Source: a virus. Taken from it: a stretch of DNA of 58,864 nt. This document shows positions 34,391 to 43,027 of this stretch, one piece after another (positions within the stretch are counted from its first letter, which is position 1; the number at the start of each line of letters is the position of its first letter). The translations under genes were made by a program, and so were the position numbers. The notes beneath the pieces are model-generated. The model worked only from the letters and a program-made list of their open reading frames with translations. It ran no database searches and had not been told where the DNA came from. The DNA lies in the IMG/VR virus record IMGVR_UViG_3300049617_000267, positions 1 through 58,864 of that record, one strand, 5' to 3'.

Positions 34391-34705
34391 TCAGGAAAGT
34401 GCATTGCCGTTGACGGCGCCGCTGGCGTGGGTGGCCCGGTTCAGGCCGGCCTCGCGCATGATGCGGGTCATCTCGCCCGTAAAGGCGAGGCGCTCTTGCT
34501 CGAGGAGGAAGTTCACTTTCGTCGCGCCGATGACGGCCGCGCCGTCGAAAGCGATCTCGCGGCCGGCATCGCCGCTCATGCGCACGAGGCCGACGACGTC
34601 CTTCGAGGCGACGATGGATGAAAGCGCGTCGGTCGCGTCGGACTCGCGCTCGAAACTCAGATCGAGGAAGGCGCCGGTGCGCAGCAGGATTTGGACGAGA
34701 TACAT
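34391..34705 (-). CDS. Small protein downstream of the capsid gene (104 aa)
   Basis: GAAGGAGC lies 7-8 bases before the ATG at 34705. Alpha/beta composition (MYLVQILLRTGAFLDLSFER, EIAFDGAAVIGATKVNFLLE). Not recognised; its place after the capsid gene suggests a minor head role. Confidence 0.5.
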   Translation of the reverse strand: MYLVQILLRTGAFLDLSFERESDATDALSSIVASKDVVGLVRMSGDAGREIAFDGAAVIGATKVNFLLEQERLAFTGEMTRIMREAGLNRATHASGAVNGNALS

Positions 34706-34756
34706 GGGTGGGCTCCTTCGAGCCCATCCTATGCCAGCGCGTCGCCAGCGGCAACG

Positions 34757-34870
34757 CTACTCTTTTTCGTGTTCGCGCCGTTTCTTGCGGACGGCCTTCT
34801 TTGCGGCCGTCTTGCGCTTGGCTTTGCTCTTCGGCTCGGCCTTCTTCTTCTTCGCTTCCGCCTTGGCCAT
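34757..34870 (-). CDS. Very basic Lys/Ala-rich peptide (37 aa)
   Basis: ATG 34870, AAAGGGA about 9 bases upstream. Of 37 residues more than half are Lys, Arg or Ala (MAKAEAKKKKAEPKSKAKRK and on), resembling histone H1-like tails. It lies directly after the capsid gene, so a DNA-condensing or capsid-interior role is possible. Coding is supported by the start signal and by repeated AAG/GCC codon use rather than by homology. Confidence 0.5.
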   Translation of the reverse strand: MAKAEAKKKKAEPKSKAKRKTAAKKAVRKKRREHEKE

Positions 34871-34889
34871 CAATTTGATCCCTTTTTCG

Positions 34890-35798
34890 TCAGACGCCGG
34901 GGGTGCCGAACACGCCGCGCCAATCCGACCAGCCGGCGCTGTAGCGCTCATAGCAGGCCGCCTTCGCGTTCTTCGTGTCGAAGTCGTTGTCCTGATCGAA
35001 GGTCAGCTTGTCGCGCTCGAAATACTGCGCGCCGCGCGGAATGTTCGTCCGAATGAACCAGGCCGTCGCGCTCGTGAAGTAGTGGTTGACGCGGATCCCC
35101 TTCGGGAAAATCGTCACCGCCTTCAGCACGTTGACCGCGTTGTTGCTGGTGTCGTTCTGCAGCACCGACCGGTAGATCCGGTTGGCCTCGAAATAGAGCT
35201 GCGTCGGAACGTGAAGCGACTGCGGGATGGCCGAGATCTTGAGGCCGCGGTTGTTCGTCACCTGCATGATCTGGATCGCGAGATCTTCGACTGCGGCCTC
35301 GGAAAGATCGGCCGCCGTGTTCAGGACGTTCGACTGATTCCCGGACAGCGTGGGGTGCGACGCGCTGATGAACGCCGCGCCGTCGGCGCCCGCATAGCTG
35401 GAGTTGAACGCCTGATTGTAGATGCCCGCCAGCACGTTCTCTTTGGTCTGGTGCATCGAGAAGGCGAGCTGTTGCGCGCGCCGCTTGGACACGACTTCGT
35501 AGAGATCATCCCGGCGCTCTTCATAGGTCACGATGTAGCCGAGCGCATAGGCCGTGTGGACGTACCGGCTGACCGGCCCCTGGACCTCCGTGTCGTAGAA
35601 GATCTGCGAGCCCTGCGGCTTGACGGGCGCCATGCCGAAGCCGGTGATCTCCGGCTCTTCCTCATAGGCCTTGTCCGAGGTGTCTTCCTCGAAAAGGTCG
35701 GGGTATTCCTTGATATGCTCGTCGTAGGAACGCCCCCACCAGGCCTTGATGCCGGGCCAGAGCGCCTTTGGGTGCGTGCCGGTTGTGATGACTGCCAT
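34890..35798 (-). CDS. Major capsid protein, HK97-fold type (302 aa)
   Basis: GGAG 7 bases before ATG 35798. THPKALWPGIKAWWGRSYDE, AEEPEITGFGMAP-like EVTGFGxAPVK, GPVSRYVHTAYALGYIVTYE, RRAQQLAFSMHQTKENVLAG and DFDTKNAKAACYERYSAGWS are features I know from a large group of phage major head proteins. It forms the icosahedral shell. Scaffold and decoration-like genes lie immediately upstream in the operon, as usual. Confidence 0.85.
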   Translation of the reverse strand: MAVITTGTHPKALWPGIKAWWGRSYDEHIKEYPDLFEEDTSDKAYEEEPEITGFGMAPVKPQGSQIFYDTEVQGPVSRYVHTAYALGYIVTYEERRDDLYEVVSKRRAQQLAFSMHQTKENVLAGIYNQAFNSSYAGADGAAFISASHPTLSGNQSNVLNTAADLSEAAVEDLAIQIMQVTNNRGLKISAIPQSLHVPTQLYFEANRIYRSVLQNDTSNNAVNVLKAVTIFPKGIRVNHYFTSATAWFIRTNIPRGAQYFERDKLTFDQDNDFDTKNAKAACYERYSAGWSDWRGVFGTPGV

Positions 35799-35810
35799 TG
35801 GAGCGCTCCG

Positions 35811-36413
35811 TTAGACGCCGGTGAGATTCGTGATCGAGTGCAGATTGATGCGGCAGAGCCACTTCGCGTAGTTGCCGATCGCGTTGTCCACCGACTGGTA
35901 GGCACGCAGAATACGCATCTGCAGGGTGTTCGTGGTGGCGAGCGAGGACGACTGGAGCTGGACGCTCGAGAAGCCCGAATAGGTGGAACCGCCGCTGCCC
36001 GCCGACAGGTTGATGTTGCGCGAGGCCGCGCCCGCCGCGAGCGCGCCGCCGTTCGAGTCTTCCTGGACCTTGAAGAGAAGGTTCGGGTCGTCGGCGACCG
36101 CGATATAGCCGCCGACGCTGGCGGGCAGGTACACGGGCGAGCTCTGCAGAACCGGCGTCACCAGCAGGCCCGCGTTGTTCACGATGCCGATGAAGGCGCC
36201 CGTGATGAAATTGCTGGAGCCGAGCGTGGCCTTGTTGACCGCGGGGACGCCGTTGGCGTCAGCCGAGTTGTCGACGACGATGACGGGGTCGCCGATGAAC
36301 AGCGCGGTCCCGTAGGAGGGCGGCACGTAATACGTCTGAAAGGCGCCGTTGTAAGGCGCGCCCGAGGCATACGCCTCCGGCATCAACCCAAACGGGGAAT
36401 TAGCATTGGCCAT
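35811..36413 (-). CDS. Head decoration-like structural protein (200 aa)
   Basis: AAGGAT 7 bases before ATG 36413. NANSPFGLMPEAYASGAPYN, GTALFIGDPVIVVDNSADAN and SVGGYIAVADDPNLLFKVQE are typical of a beta-rich protein encoded just before the capsid gene in many podoviruses. It probably stabilises or decorates the capsid. It is separated from the capsid gene by 12 bases and should be produced in similar amounts. Confidence 0.65.
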   Translation of the reverse strand: MANANSPFGLMPEAYASGAPYNGAFQTYYVPPSYGTALFIGDPVIVVDNSADANGVPAVNKATLGSSNFITGAFIGIVNNAGLLVTPVLQSSPVYLPASVGGYIAVADDPNLLFKVQEDSNGGALAAGAASRNINLSAGSGGSTYSGFSSVQLQSSSLATTNTLQMRILRAYQSVDNAIGNYAKWLCRINLHSITNLTGV

Positions 36414-36500
36414 GAGCAGAATCCTTGCGGAAGGTGCAGCGCTGTGGGGCGGCGCCGACGCTCATGAGGGGAGGATCCTGCCCTGCGGGGGCGCCCGCTT

Positions 36501-37112
36501 CTAGCGGCGCCCCACTCCCTGTCTGATCGTGATTCCCTGCTTGGGAACGTATTGGTTCGCGTCAGCGATTAGATCGACTCCGCGGCCCTGTGAAATCTCA
36601 CGAAGGCGGCTTTCGTCCGCGGCCTGCTGGGTCGCTTGGTCCTCTTCATACCACTGCATCGGAATTTTCATCAAGTAGGATCTAATCGGCCTATTCGAGT
36701 CATCCCGGCCCGTAACTCGAGCGACCGGCTCGCCGGTCGGGGACCGAACGTGGTCATAGCCGGCGGCGATAGCGCGCTCGATTTTCCCGGGCGTGTCGTT
36801 GAACCAGTAGATGCGAAACCCTGGAATTGGGGGGTAAAAGAGGCGTTGCGTCAGCGTGCCGAAGGGGACGCGCTGCCGCTCCGCGCCGGCGACGCGGGCC
36901 GGCCCGGCGGCACGGTAATTCTCGACGGGCGAATCGGGCTCGGGGTGCGCCTCGGCCAGCGCCCCAAGCGGCGAAACACGCGTGCCGGCGATGGGATCGA
37001 TTCGCTCTTCCCGGTTCGAGAAGCCGGTCAGCGAGCGCCCCGCCGCCGCCAACGCCGCGGCGTTTTCGGCATCAGCCATCTCGCCGCGCAGTCTTTCCGC
37101 AATGGAATTCAT
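36501..37112 (-). CDS. Head-module hypothetical protein (203 aa)
   Basis: AGGAG 7-8 bases before ATG 37112. The C-terminal half (GFRIYWFNDTPGKIERAIAA, GYDHVRSPTGEPVARVTGRD, YLMKIPMQWYEEDQATQQAA) is a conserved-looking segment that I recall next to scaffold genes. The N-terminal half is disordered-like. Role unknown; possible assembly factor. Confidence 0.55.
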   Translation of the reverse strand: MNSIAERLRGEMADAENAAALAAAGRSLTGFSNREERIDPIAGTRVSPLGALAEAHPEPDSPVENYRAAGPARVAGAERQRVPFGTLTQRLFYPPIPGFRIYWFNDTPGKIERAIAAGYDHVRSPTGEPVARVTGRDDSNRPIRSYLMKIPMQWYEEDQATQQAADESRLREISQGRGVDLIADANQYVPKQGITIRQGVGRR

Positions 37113-37122
37113 GTTTCGGCTC

Positions 37123-38043
37123 CTACTCTTCTTGTTCCCAATAATTATCAGCGAACTCTTGCTTTGTCAGCGGCTTACCCTTCGCACCGACCATCTTCGC
37201 CCAGCGTTCGAATTGGTCTTTCGCCTCTTTCGGAAGCGCCTCGAAGGACTTGGGCGACGGCCGCCGGGTGGACGACGTCCCCTCGGTTGCGGCCGCCACG
37301 GCCGCAACGGCAGGTTGATGGGGACGGCTGGCGACTGGCGCGGCCGCGCCGCGGAACTCATCGGGGAAGGCGCGCATGGTCGCTTCCGTCACGCGCTCCA
37401 GGTTTTCCTGCAACGACAGCTCCGGGTTCGAGCGGTTGAGACGAAGGTGCTGCGATTCAGCGAAGGCCCTCATATCCGGGTCGCTCATGAACCAGGGATT
37501 TTTCGCGCTCCACGCGATGACCTCGGGGGCGGGCTGCGGCGCGCCAGGCGCCGCGGCCGCCGGCGCTCTCGTCGCGCTCTCGGGCTGCCTCGCAGGCGGC
37601 GCATCCTTGTTGGCCTCCGCTATCTCTCGTTCGACGCGATCGAAGGCCTCGGTGTCGCCTTGCTGGACCGCCAGCTTCCTCTGTTCGGTCAGCTCCCGCA
37701 TGACGCGCTCCCGCGCGCGCTGATCGGACCTGCGCAGCATGTCGGCCATCTCGGAGACCGTGCGCTGCGACTGGACGAAATTGTCGTTGAGCTTGGCAAA
37801 CCGCGCGTCAAGAACGCGGTATCGCTCGGCCATCACCGCGGGAGATTCCTGGGTACGCCGGACGAAGGTTGCCGCGTCGACCCAATTGGCAGCGTCGCCC
37901 TTGTATTCCTCCTTCGGCTTCCACCCCATGCGGCGGGCGGCATCGTCCGTCGCGGCGTCCCAATCGCGTTCCGCCGCCGTGGGCGCGCCGCCGCCCTCAT
38001 CGGGCGCGTCGCTGGCCCCATGTTGGGTGTTCGCTCCGCTCAA
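37123..38043 (-). CDS. Scaffold-like head assembly protein (306 aa), TTG start
   Basis: TTG 38043 with GGAGG 7 bases upstream, overlapping the GroES-like gene stop (TTGA). The protein is acidic at the N-terminus, then WKPKEEYKGDAANWVDAATF. A long helix follows (RYRVLDARFAKLNDNFVQSQ, RERVMRELTEQRKLAVQQGD), then an Ala/Pro hinge and a helical C-terminus (KSFEALPKEAKDQFERWAKM). This charge and helix pattern, and the position between portal and capsid genes, are those of internal scaffolds. Confidence 0.7.
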   Translation of the reverse strand: MSGANTQHGASDAPDEGGGAPTAAERDWDAATDDAARRMGWKPKEEYKGDAANWVDAATFVRRTQESPAVMAERYRVLDARFAKLNDNFVQSQRTVSEMADMLRRSDQRARERVMRELTEQRKLAVQQGDTEAFDRVEREIAEANKDAPPARQPESATRAPAAAAPGAPQPAPEVIAWSAKNPWFMSDPDMRAFAESQHLRLNRSNPELSLQENLERVTEATMRAFPDEFRGAAAPVASRPHQPAVAAVAAATEGTSSTRRPSPKSFEALPKEAKDQFERWAKMVGAKGKPLTKQEFADNYWEQEE

Positions 38044-38453
38044 GATACAGCCTCCTTTTCAACTTGATCGGCGACCGAATAGCCGCCGATCGAGGTGTCC
38101 TGCATGATCCGGTAGAGGTTGCCGTCGCTTCCGTTGTAATCCTGGCCGGCATAGCGCTCGAAGAAGACGCGCATGCCGCGCTTCGGCCGTTCCCCCTCCC
38201 AATGGGTCAGCCGCCGGGAGTCATAGGCGAACGCTTGCGGGCCGACCGCGACGAGAAGCCCCGTGGTGCTGGCCAACGTCTGTTGCTCGTTCACGGTCTC
38301 GGTCATGATGATGCCGCCCGAGGTTTTAGCCGCCGCTGGGTCCACGAGAACCAGGACCTTGTCGCAGACCGGCTCGATGCCGGAGCGGTTGTGGCCGTCC
38401 CATTCCCGCATCACGAATTGGCCGTGTAGCGTTTTGAGGAGGCGTTCCCTCAT
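38040..38453 (-). CDS. groES-like: GroES-like co-chaperonin (137 aa)
   Basis: Residues about 25-125 follow the GroES fold. There is a first strand (EPVCDKVLVLVDPAAAKT), then a mobile-loop candidate SGGIIMTETVNEQQTLAS ahead of TGLLVAVGPQAF. PKRGMRVFFERYAGQDYNGS and LYRIMQDTSIGGYSV complete it. GroES family proteins cap GroEL through an IVL-type loop; the GGIIMTE segment is in the right place. The gene lies inside the head operon between portal and scaffold. It probably helps fold the capsid protein, as T4 gp31 does. Confidence 0.7.
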   Translation of the reverse strand: MRERLLKTLHGQFVMREWDGHNRSGIEPVCDKVLVLVDPAAAKTSGGIIMTETVNEQQTLASTTGLLVAVGPQAFAYDSRRLTHWEGERPKRGMRVFFERYAGQDYNGSDGNLYRIMQDTSIGGYSVADQVEKEAVS

Positions 38454-38863
38454 CCTTTCTCTTCCTTCGGTTGTTCAGAGGCAAATTCGGAGTCGACGAA
38501 GACCAGGCGCAAAGCGGCGCAGGAATGAAGCGAGATGTCGTTGAGCGCGGCCTGTTGATCGACGGCAACCACGGAGATCTCGACCAAGCGCGGGCGGTGC
38601 CGCCAGAAGATCACACTGCCGGCCGGGCAAGCCCGGTTTGCCGCGTCCAGCCAAGAATCGATCGCCAGATCGTCGTCGGTGAAAAGCGCGGCGGGCGCGC
38701 GACCGGCTGTTTCGACGCCGCTGCTTGTGATCCGTTCGTAGGGTAGCCCCGTCGCGCAGAAGGCCATGTCGCGGCCGCCCGCCTTTCCGAAGACCTCGCC
38801 CGGCGGCCGCTTGTCTTCGGTGCGAAGCGCGACGAAGGCCGCGACGGCCTCGGCGAGCGTCAC
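38450..38863 (-). CDS. Hypothetical head-module protein (137 aa)
   Basis: Overlaps ATGA with both neighbours. ALFTDDDLAIDSWLDAANRA, GSVIFWRHRPRLVEISVVAV and SLHSCAALRLVFVDSEFASE give an alpha/beta protein without a recognised family. Coupled to the portal-linked gene upstream and to the GroES-like gene downstream. Confidence 0.5.
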   Translation of the reverse strand: MTLAEAVAAFVALRTEDKRPPGEVFGKAGGRDMAFCATGLPYERITSSGVETAGRAPAALFTDDDLAIDSWLDAANRACPAGSVIFWRHRPRLVEISVVAVDQQAALNDISLHSCAALRLVFVDSEFASEQPKEEKG

Positions 38864-39180
38864 GGAACCCTCGCCGGGGGCTCGGCCCCGTAGAACGATC
38901 GGATCGAATGAAGACTGACCGTGCTCATCTCGTCCAGCGCGACGATGCGGCCACGGGCTTCGTTTTCAGTGGCGAGGTTCGCGTGGCCGGCGAGCCATGC
39001 GCGGGTCATGGCCTCGACAAGCGACTGGCGGAAATCAGGGAGGAACCGGTCCAGGAAGAGGTGCGTTACCGGGTGGTGGCGCCATAGGTTGAATTGGTCC
39101 GGGCCCAGCTCCGCCAGGAGCGGGGGGGGCGCCTTGGGCTCCGGTGTTGCCGGCGGCCTGCTGGGCGCCTGAGTTTGCAT
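38860..39180 (-). CDS. Small protein overlapping the portal gene end (up to 106 aa)
   Basis: The core LAELGPDQFNLWRHHPVTHL, FLDRFLPDFRQSLVEAMTRA and WLAGHANLATENEARGRIVA resembles small proteins that follow portal genes in podoviruses (WRHHPVT motif). With ATG 39180 it overlaps the portal C-terminal codons by 146 bp in another frame. The Pro-rich first 20 residues lie entirely in the overlap. A later non-ATG start is possible but none has a better signal. Confidence 0.55.
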   Translation of the reverse strand: MQTQAPSRPPATPEPKAPPPLLAELGPDQFNLWRHHPVTHLFLDRFLPDFRQSLVEAMTRAWLAGHANLATENEARGRIVALDEMSTVSLHSIRSFYGAEPPARVP

Positions 39181-41233
39181 AGATCTCTGCCTCCGCTTTC
39201 ATCCGTTCGAGCTGGTGCTCGACCCACGAAAGATCCAGGTCGCTATCTAGCTTTCGAGCTTGAGCCAGAAACAGCGTGGCCTGCGCAATATCCCTGATTC
39301 GCGAGCTCTCCATCCGGTGCATGTCCGTCACCGCCGCCGCGACCTCGCGGGACTGCCGAATATCGAGCTCGCGCCCCTTCAGCATGAGCGCGGGGTTCGG
39401 CGGAGGCTGCGGCGCGAGGAAGCGCTCGGCGTTCGGAATCATCGCCGCCTTCAGGACCTCGAGACGGATCGCCAGCGGGTCGAAAAGCGGATCGTCCTTA
39501 AACTGCATCAAGAACTGGGCCCGCCCCAGGCGCTGCATGTCGGTGACCATGCGCGGATCGGAGATCGGCTCGACCCCCATGCCCTTTTCGTAATCGGTCC
39601 TGGAAATCCCCTGCCATGCCTCGTCGGCCCCCTTTTTCTTCGAGGGTTCGAGGTGAAGGCGGTTCAGCCGATAGAGCTTCGCGAACTCGTACTTCAGGCT
39701 GCGATGGATGCGCTTGTATATCGCGGAGAAGACCTGAAGCCCTTGTTCGATCACCGCGAGCGTCGTGATGCCGGCCGTGTTGTCGCCTGGCATGTCGCCG
39801 ACCATGACGTCCTTGACCGACGCCACGCGCTCGCCCGACTCCACGAGGAACTGAAGAAGCTGGAACAGCACGAGGGGCGGCCCCTGGAAGGGAAGCGGCA
39901 AGACGGAGTCCCGGATCGACTGCCCCATGGCGTTGACCTGGACATACTCCCCGACCTGGAACCTGATTTGGCCGGCATTGAGGGACAAACTTTGCGAGAC
40001 GAAGCCACCGCCGGCGTTGGCGAGGTGGCCGGCGTCAAACATCTGATTGAGCGAGGAGTTGACCGCCTCGTTGATCGGGAAAAGTAGATGGCCGAAGCCA
40101 ATGTCATAGACGTTAGACTCCGGGTTCGGAATGAACCCGTATTTTGTGAAATAAGCGACGGGTTTGGCGATGATGACCTTGTCGTCATCGCCCCAATCAA
40201 TCGACTCCTCATCGTAATCCGCAACGATCCTCGCGACCTTGCGGGTGTCGCGCGAGACGGTGACGATATAGGGTTCGGCATAGCCGTCGCCGTCGAGATC
40301 CCAGCGCCGGTGTTGCTCAATGAACGTGACCGGGAGATCCTCGTCGTCGCCGCTGCCATCGCCCTGCAGGTCGGTGCCGTAATCTTGGTCGAGCCAGACC
40401 TCAGCCCGGACGTGTGACTCAATCTCCCAAGGATAGAAATTCAAAATGTCTGAAACCCGAGGCGCCACCTCGAAACTCTTTGCTTTGTAGTCGACCACGA
40501 TATTGAGTGCGTCGCGCGTCTCCGAGACGTTCCGCTTTTCGACCGGGTTGAAATACGTCTTGCGGAACATGGTGCCCACAATCGGCAGAACGATGAGCAA
40601 GCGGTCGGTCTGCGGCTCCCATTCTTCTTGCTCCGTGAGGAGTTGCCAGCTCATGTGCCGCCCGATCTTGTCGGCCAGCTTCTGCTTTTCGCCCGGCTGG
40701 AACTTCATGACCGGGCCGTTCGAGGAGACGATCGGCTTGCCGTTCGGGTCGAGAACCGGCTCGCCGTTGTCGTCGCCGACGACGGACCCCTTCACGACGC
40801 TACTGTCCCGGATGATCGCTGGGTACGCTCGAGCACCAAATTGTATCGCCGCCACCGTGAGAAGCGGGTAAATCACGTTGCTGGCGCCGGGCCACGGGTA
40901 GGTTTTCTCCTCCGCCACCTGCATGGCGAAATCGAGCCACTTCTTGTATTTGTCCTTCCACTCGGAGCGACTTTGATCGTCGCGCTCGAAATCGTCGATG
41001 ACGCGCTGACCCAGCTCGGAAAGCTCTTCGTCGCTGATGTCGCCGCTTTCGGCGATGTTGACCATTCGCATCCAGCGCTCGAGTTTTTCCCGGAGGGGCG
41101 CCTTTTCCACCGCGGGCTCGGGAAGCGACGCCGGCGTTCCGGGCGACATCTCCCCAACGCCAGGCGGCGGCGGATTGGAGAGATTCGGAAGGGACGCTGG
41201 AAGGGTGAGCGGCCCCGCTGCCGACTGCGACAT
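39035..41233 (-). CDS. Portal protein (732 aa)
   Basis: Dodecameric portal through which DNA is packaged and ejected. YKKWLDFAMQVAEEKTYPWP, GASNVIYPLLTVAAIQFGAR, HMSWQLLTEQEEWEPQTDRL, KTYFNPVEKRNVSETRDALN and ESGERVASVKDVMVGDMPGD are typical of large P22-like portals. A Pro/Gly/Ala-rich tail (last 45 residues) ends the protein. ATG 41233 has an AGGAA-type site. Downstream of terL and a Cys-rich protein, upstream of scaffold, in canonical head-gene order. Confidence 0.85.
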   Translation of the reverse strand: MSQSAAGPLTLPASLPNLSNPPPPGVGEMSPGTPASLPEPAVEKAPLREKLERWMRMVNIAESGDISDEELSELGQRVIDDFERDDQSRSEWKDKYKKWLDFAMQVAEEKTYPWPGASNVIYPLLTVAAIQFGARAYPAIIRDSSVVKGSVVGDDNGEPVLDPNGKPIVSSNGPVMKFQPGEKQKLADKIGRHMSWQLLTEQEEWEPQTDRLLIVLPIVGTMFRKTYFNPVEKRNVSETRDALNIVVDYKAKSFEVAPRVSDILNFYPWEIESHVRAEVWLDQDYGTDLQGDGSGDDEDLPVTFIEQHRRWDLDGDGYAEPYIVTVSRDTRKVARIVADYDEESIDWGDDDKVIIAKPVAYFTKYGFIPNPESNVYDIGFGHLLFPINEAVNSSLNQMFDAGHLANAGGGFVSQSLSLNAGQIRFQVGEYVQVNAMGQSIRDSVLPLPFQGPPLVLFQLLQFLVESGERVASVKDVMVGDMPGDNTAGITTLAVIEQGLQVFSAIYKRIHRSLKYEFAKLYRLNRLHLEPSKKKGADEAWQGISRTDYEKGMGVEPISDPRMVTDMQRLGRAQFLMQFKDDPLFDPLAIRLEVLKAAMIPNAERFLAPQPPPNPALMLKGRELDIRQSREVAAAVTDMHRMESSRIRDIAQATLFLAQARKLDSDLDLSWVEHQLERMKAEAEIYANSGAQQAAGNTGAQGAPPAPGGAGPGPIQPMAPPPGNAPLPGPVPP

Positions 41234-41241
41234 TTCCTACC

Positions 41242-41535
41242 TCACGGAGCTTCGGGTTGCGCGGCCGGGAGCGCCTCGACCTCGCCGACGTCGCGACGGG
41301 CCCGGAACTCGCCGCACCACTCGCTGGGCTGCACGATGGGCCAATGCGACTGCACGTTGAGCTGAACATCGTTGATGCGCGGCGGCGGCGCGGGCGAAAG
41401 AAAGACCTGGACCTGCGGCGGATTCCGCCGGCAGACCAAGTGCGGCGCCATCGTCGCCGAAAAGGAACAGCGCCGGCACGTCCCTTTGGCGCCCGCGAGG
41501 GCGTTGGCGAGAATCAGGTTTTGTTCACCGTTCAT
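41242..41535 (-). CDS. Small Cys-rich protein between terL and portal (97 aa)
   Basis: ATG 41535 overlaps the terL TGA (TGATG), which is why I choose it over a longer reading. GAKGTCRRCSFSATMAPHLV then CRRNPPQVQVFLSPAP gives a C-x2-C ... C pattern like a small zinc-binding or metal-binding phage protein; the second half is aromatic/Pro-rich. I recall such proteins between terL and portal in related phages, without a known function. Confidence 0.6.
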   Translation of the reverse strand: MNGEQNLILANALAGAKGTCRRCSFSATMAPHLVCRRNPPQVQVFLSPAPPPRINDVQLNVQSHWPIVQPSEWCGEFRARRDVGEVEALPAAQPEAP

Positions 41536-43022
41536 CAGTACCCCGTGACCTTGCTTCTGGTTCGGTCGTCGATCCTGTGACCAACAGAAATCGAGCGCGG
41601 ACGTTCGACCTTTTGCTCGAAGAGCGCCGCGCCGAAAATCTTTGTTCCGCCGTACCCGAGAGCATCCGCCACGTGCGAATACCCATTTTTTTCCGGCTTC
41701 TCGGCATATCGTTCGCCGCTCACGCGCAGGCGCCGCCAATGATAGCCACCCATCAGAGCGCGCCGCAACTTCGTGCACCGCGGATGAATCTGAAACCTCG
41801 GCTTACCGTCTATCATCCTGGTGAGCGCGCGCTCGACGCTGCCAAGGCGCACAGTCATCGACTGGATGGCAGGTTCAATGAGGATGTCCATGGCGTGAAG
41901 GATCTGGAAGCAGGTCTTCTCGTCGGATTGGGACCGCTGCGCGCCCGCTGGATCGCCGACGTCTTCGAATTCGAAGCCCGGATACCGCGCCGCCGAATGA
42001 TCCAGTACCAGCTCGGCAGCGCGCTCGGCGCCCATGTTTTCGCAGGTGATCTCGTCAAACACGATCCATTGTCCGCGCGGAGTGAGCTGGCTGAACACGA
42101 TGGCCGGCGTCAGACCGAAATCCCACGACCGCAAGATCGGCCGCGAGGCGATCGGCTTCGGAACCGCCTTGGGATCGGTTGGGCAATGCACCGCGTCGTT
42201 GTAGTCGCCCCAGACCGGCTTCCCTTCCATCAGGAACCCGTATTGGCCGTCGATATAAACCTTGATCCACTCAGGGGATTTGCCGATCGCGAGGCGCTGG
42301 TAATAGCCGCGCTCGAGGTTCGGTAGGTTTTCCGCGTGGGGCCCGCGGCCGGAGGGCTGCTTGAAAAGACGGCAGAAATTCTCGACGGTCAGCCCGGGGA
42401 TGATCTTTGCGAGCTCGGCCACGGCCTCGGAGTGGTCCATTTCCTCGAAGAACTTGAACCAATCGGACTCGGTGTCCGGCGGGTTCGTGTCCATGATGAG
42501 ACCGCGCCAGGTCGGGCCGCCGCTGCGCATCGCAGGATAGCGGCCGAGGCGCCCGGTCAGCGCCTCGATGATCGACCATTCGACCTCTCGCGCCTCGTTC
42601 ACCCAGCCGCCCGTCAGATCCAGCGATAGCAGGTCCGACGCCTGTTCCGGGCGATCGAGGGCGCGGAAGACGACCTCAATCTCGGTGCGCACGTCCGGCC
42701 GGTCGCCGGGCGCCCGCAGCCCCTTGATCGTGTAGGAGTGTTTCGATGCCTTCCATTCCCCGTATTGGTAGGGGGGGAACCACTCGAAGAAAGTCTTTTC
42801 GGTGGTGTCTTCTAGCTGCTTCGTGGTGTTGCGGATCGCTGCCCAGCGGGTCCGGCGCACGCCGTCGGGCCCCACCGCCTGGCGGATCCCCCGATTCGCA
42901 ATCTCCATGATCGCGCCGCTGGATTTTCCCGAACCGAACGGCCCCATCAGCCCGCGAATGAAGGCGTCGCAGTCGAAAAACGCCTCGATCGTGGGGACCG
43001 AGCGGGCGTCGTAAGTGGGCAT
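41535..43022 (-). CDS. terL: Terminase large subunit (495 aa)
   Basis: ATPase-nuclease that drives DNA packaging. Walker A is GPFGSGKS at residues 27-34; the N-terminal ATPase continues with RTRWAAIRNTTKQLEDTTEK. The Walker B-like LLSLDLTGGWVNEAREVEWS lies at about 130-150. TWRGLIMDTNPPDTESDWF is a coupling motif. The nuclease part starts near RPILRSWDFGLTPAIVFSQL (first Asp), with VGDPAG and YSHVADALGYG carrying later acids. The small subunit is not adjacent; a candidate lies at 55043-55669. Confidence 0.9.
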   Translation of the reverse strand: MPTYDARSVPTIEAFFDCDAFIRGLMGPFGSGKSSGAIMEIANRGIRQAVGPDGVRRTRWAAIRNTTKQLEDTTEKTFFEWFPPYQYGEWKASKHSYTIKGLRAPGDRPDVRTEIEVVFRALDRPEQASDLLSLDLTGGWVNEAREVEWSIIEALTGRLGRYPAMRSGGPTWRGLIMDTNPPDTESDWFKFFEEMDHSEAVAELAKIIPGLTVENFCRLFKQPSGRGPHAENLPNLERGYYQRLAIGKSPEWIKVYIDGQYGFLMEGKPVWGDYNDAVHCPTDPKAVPKPIASRPILRSWDFGLTPAIVFSQLTPRGQWIVFDEITCENMGAERAAELVLDHSAARYPGFEFEDVGDPAGAQRSQSDEKTCFQILHAMDILIEPAIQSMTVRLGSVERALTRMIDGKPRFQIHPRCTKLRRALMGGYHWRRLRVSGERYAEKPEKNGYSHVADALGYGGTKIFGAALFEQKVERPRSISVGHRIDDRTRSKVTGY

Positions 43023-43027
43023 CCGGC

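Noticed and set aside
34173-36467. A 764-codon plus-strand open frame over the capsid region
   Set aside because: The minus strand encodes a recognisable capsid protein and decoration-like protein with good ribosome sites; the plus frame is their shadow.
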